Assembly (NCBI GenBank): GCA_910579495.1
Contig: CAJTVD010000121.1
Span: 1 to 6,891 of the forward strand
From: an uncultured Lachnospiraceae bacterium
Lineage (GTDB): Bacteria > Bacillota > Clostridia > Lachnospirales > Lachnospiraceae
Reading direction: 5' to 3'
Length of the DNA: 6,891 bases
A model generated the notes under the pieces. It searched no databases, was not told the DNA's origin, and worked only from the letters and a program-made list of their open reading frames with translations. Shown here piece by piece: positions 5,813 through 6,891 of the stretch (positions within the stretch are counted from its first letter, which is position 1; every line of letters starts with the position of its first letter). Position numbers and translations under genes: made by a program.

Positions 5813-6037
5813 CATATACAAACACGGAAACTCTGTATATTATCACGGAAACCCTTATATTATCACGAAAACACCCTGTCCGTTTTCGTGATAATACAGC
5901 CAGTTTCCGTGTTTGTATATGGGTTTTGCCTGCGAGTATCGACTTTTGCGTGATAGTATCGAGTTTTGCCTGCGAGTGTCCGAGTTTCCGTGATAATAAC
6001 CGACTTTTGCCTACGAGTATATACTATCAGGCAAAAG
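5813..6037. repeat. iteron-like array of degenerate 17-bp units, 20-21 bp period
   Basis: Units share a TTT(T)(C/G)C(G/C)TG start and end in ATAATA or GTAT(C/A). Three lie in minus orientation, with their terminal C at 5831, 5852 and 5872. After a 9-bp spacer (5873-5881) seven lie in plus orientation, beginning at 5882, 5903, 5923, 5943, 5963, 5984 and 6004. A last minus unit ends near 6037. Spacings are 20 or 21 bp. Perfect inverted arms are 5813-5832 with 5902-5921 (20 bp) and 5858-5872 with 5882-5896 (15 bp). Such period and arrangement resemble iterons or partition sites, but no Rep or Par gene is in view; a genome-wide intergenic repeat is an alternative. Confidence 0.85.
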
Positions 6038-6250
6038 AACCCCAGAACAAAAGTTCGTACCCTCTCTAATGTAAAAATGCCCCTAAAAGCACACGGAAAT
6101 AATGTAACTTTGAAATCTATGTAGTGCCGAAAATACCGTATTTACGGGCTTTGCAGGCTTTCCGTGTCTGTATCTGCCGGGGAAGGAGACACCCTGACAA
6201 AATTCGATAATATCTCCCATATTTCAACAGCATATTCAGACAAATTATTC
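6038..6250. other. gene-free AT-rich stretch with a diverged repeat unit
   Basis: I see no supported gene here. CTTTCCGTGTCTGTATC (6158-6174) is a further unit of the array, matching the unit at 6837-6853 in 15 of 17 bases. TATTTCAACAGCAT (6220-6233) recurs perfectly at 6864-6877. A partial unit (CACACGGAAATAATG) lies near 6091. The small gene at 6251-6703 ends just before this stretch, and no T-tailed hairpin was found for it. Confidence 0.5.
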
Positions 6251-6703
6251 TCACCCAAGAGGCTTTATCATATACTTATGAAACTTCTCCGGCACTTCAA
6301 AGTTTTTTAGATGTTCATAGCCAACCAGTTCTTTATTTCCGCTTGAATCAACACGATAAACCAGTTCGTCATATCCTAAAGGATTATGCGCCCCTACCTG
6401 TGTGGTAACACCGAATTTTACGGAAATAAATCCCGGCTCTTTCTTCCCAATATCCACAATCGCTATTTCATAATCGTAAACTGCAATTTCTCCCGAATAA
6501 TATTCTGAATAGAAATTTGTAACCGCATTGTTGATGTCCTCAATAAATAATGCTATGACCAGTTCATCCGTGATTTCTTCCTTTGTTGCAGCATCCATAT
6601 TGAATGTCTCTATGGTCGAATTCCCATTCCTATTAAAAATATTGAACAACAGAAATGCCAGTAAAATTAGCAGACAGGCAGTTATAAACCTATACTTTTT
6701 CAT
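6251..6703 (-). CDS. small membrane-anchored or secreted protein, DUF3888-like
   Basis: The 150-residue protein has a basic start (MKKYR), a hydrophobic segment at about 6-23 (a signal anchor or signal peptide without a lipobox), and an extracytoplasmic domain of about 125 residues. ITDELVIALFIEDINNAVTN, then YDYEIAIVDIGKK, VTTQVGAHNPLGYDELVYRV and a late GYEHLKNF resemble the DUF3888 pattern as I remember it from Bacillus and Clostridium proteins (an acidic helix, then GPHNPP-like and E/T-rich strands). That assignment was not tested by search. The domain has no known activity. GGAG lies five bases before the ATG. The gene stands alone, is visibly more AT-rich than the kinase genes, and is bracketed by related repeat arrays, which suggests recent arrival or a shuffled locus. 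Confidence 0.75.
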   Translation of the reverse strand: MKKYRFITACLLILLAFLLFNIFNRNGNSTIETFNMDAATKEEITDELVIALFIEDINNAVTNFYSEYYSGEIAVYDYEIAIVDIGKKEPGFISVKFGVTTQVGAHNPLGYDELVYRVDSSGNKELVGYEHLKNFEVPEKFHKYMIKPLG

Positions 6704-6723
6704 AAGGCTCCATGCTTTTTATT

Positions 6724-6751
6724 ACTATATCTACACCATGCCTATCTTCAA
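6724..6751 (-). promoter_or_regulatory. possible promoter of the DUF3888-like gene
   Basis: On the minus strand, TTGAAG (6751-6746, 4 of 6) and TATAGT (6729-6724, 5 of 6) are 16 bp apart. The -10 lies 20 bases before the start codon, so the leader would be short. The match is ordinary for an AT-rich stretch. Confidence 0.35.
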
Positions 6752-6770
6752 TATTCCATTAACATCTACA

Positions 6771-6857
6771 GCATACTAACAGGCAAAACCCCATATTATC
6801 ACGGAAACTCATATACAAACACGAAAACTCCGGGCGGTTTCCGTGTTTGTATCATAT
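6771..6857. repeat. second copy of the iteron-like array, cut by the window edge
   Basis: Three units in minus orientation end at C 6789, 6808 and 6828 (19 and 20 bp apart). After an 8-bp spacer a plus unit, GTTTCCGTGTTTGTATC, begins at 6837. The order (three minus units, short spacer, plus units) is the same as at 5813 onward. Arms 6813-6828 and 6837-6852 pair with one mismatch. Two of the unit types, CATATACAAACACG and ATATTATCACGGAAAC, recur here almost unchanged from the left array. Confidence 0.8.
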
Positions 6858-6890
6858 CCCCTGTATTTCAACAGCATTTTCCGTCAAGCT
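6852..6890 (-). CDS. possible 3' end of a gene lying beyond the window
   Basis: The minus strand reads SLTENAVEIQGI followed by TGA (6854-6852). A similar peptide, NLSEYAVEIWEI, can be read from the minus strand at about 6208-6243 next to the left array, where the frame goes on instead of stopping. This could be the end of a coding region with a remnant copy at the left, or simply a conserved non-coding tail of the repeat element. Twelve codons are too few to decide. Confidence 0.15.
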   Translation of the reverse strand, partial: SLTENAVEIQGI

Positions 6891-6891
6891 A

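Noticed and set aside
5813..6037. CRISPR array
   Set aside because: The 20-21 bp period leaves only 3-4 bp between units of about 17 bp, the units vary and change orientation, and there are no spacers or cas genes.
5719..6069. 116-codon plus-strand frame through the repeat array
   Set aside because: It is composed largely of the 20-21 bp repeat units and has no ribosome binding site; the 20/21 bp spacing keeps long frames open by chance.
6130..6152. Hairpin CCGTA/TACGG with TATTTT as terminator of the DUF3888-like gene
   Set aside because: The palindrome leaves a loop of only two bases and the T-run is short and interrupted; it also lies about 100 bases past the stop.

Overview
The window looks like Clostridia, most likely the Lachnospiraceae (Bacillota). 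This is an inference from protein style (GHKL/LytTR kinase-regulator pair, VanS/BaeS-like kinase, lipobox lipoprotein, DUF3888-like protein), AGGAGG-type ribosome binding sites and TGn extended -10 promoters; no marker gene is present. Every supported gene is on the minus strand, so the window reads right to left.

Right part (about 5700-6891): an AT-rich stretch dominated by short degenerate repeats of about 17 bp set every 20-21 bp. One array at 5813-6037 has three units in minus orientation, a 9-bp spacer, seven in plus orientation and one more in minus. A second, similarly built array at 6771-6857 is cut by the window edge. Between them is a small membrane-anchored or secreted protein gene (6251-6703) resembling DUF3888. 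A 14-bp motif follows a repeat unit on both sides of this gene, so it appears to sit between two copies of one repeat element. The function of the element (iterons, partition site, or non-autonomous mobile repeat) cannot be decided from this window.

Middle part (2353-5715): an OmpR-family response regulator (4785-5456) overlaps a two-TM HAMP sensor kinase (3383-4801) by 17 bp. The pair ends at a strong intrinsic terminator (3344-3371). Behind it a lipoprotein with two tandem copies of one domain (2353-3252) has its own promoter. That promoter carries three copies of TTTGTGAT at exactly 11-bp period, the geometry of OmpR/PhoB operators. A related operator (13/15 identical over TTTGTGnnTAGTTTG) lies in the promoter of the regulator gene. 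The simplest model is an autoregulated two-component system whose dedicated output includes the lipoprotein.

Left part (1-2136): a LytTR-family response regulator (1275-2012) overlaps a polytopic GHKL sensor kinase (1-1282, C-terminus off the window) by 8 bp. This is an AgrA/AgrC-type module. Upstream lie two perfect 12-bp direct repeats, 22 bp apart, directly next to a -35/-10 pair with an 18-bp spacer. That is the arrangement of LytTR activator sites such as the agr promoters, and suggests autoactivation. A 15-codon leader ORF with a better Shine-Dalgarno sequence than the regulator ends in TGATG, on an internal ATG of the regulator gene.

The window thus holds two complete-looking regulatory circuits back to back, each with its likely operator visible, next to a repeat-rich accessory segment.
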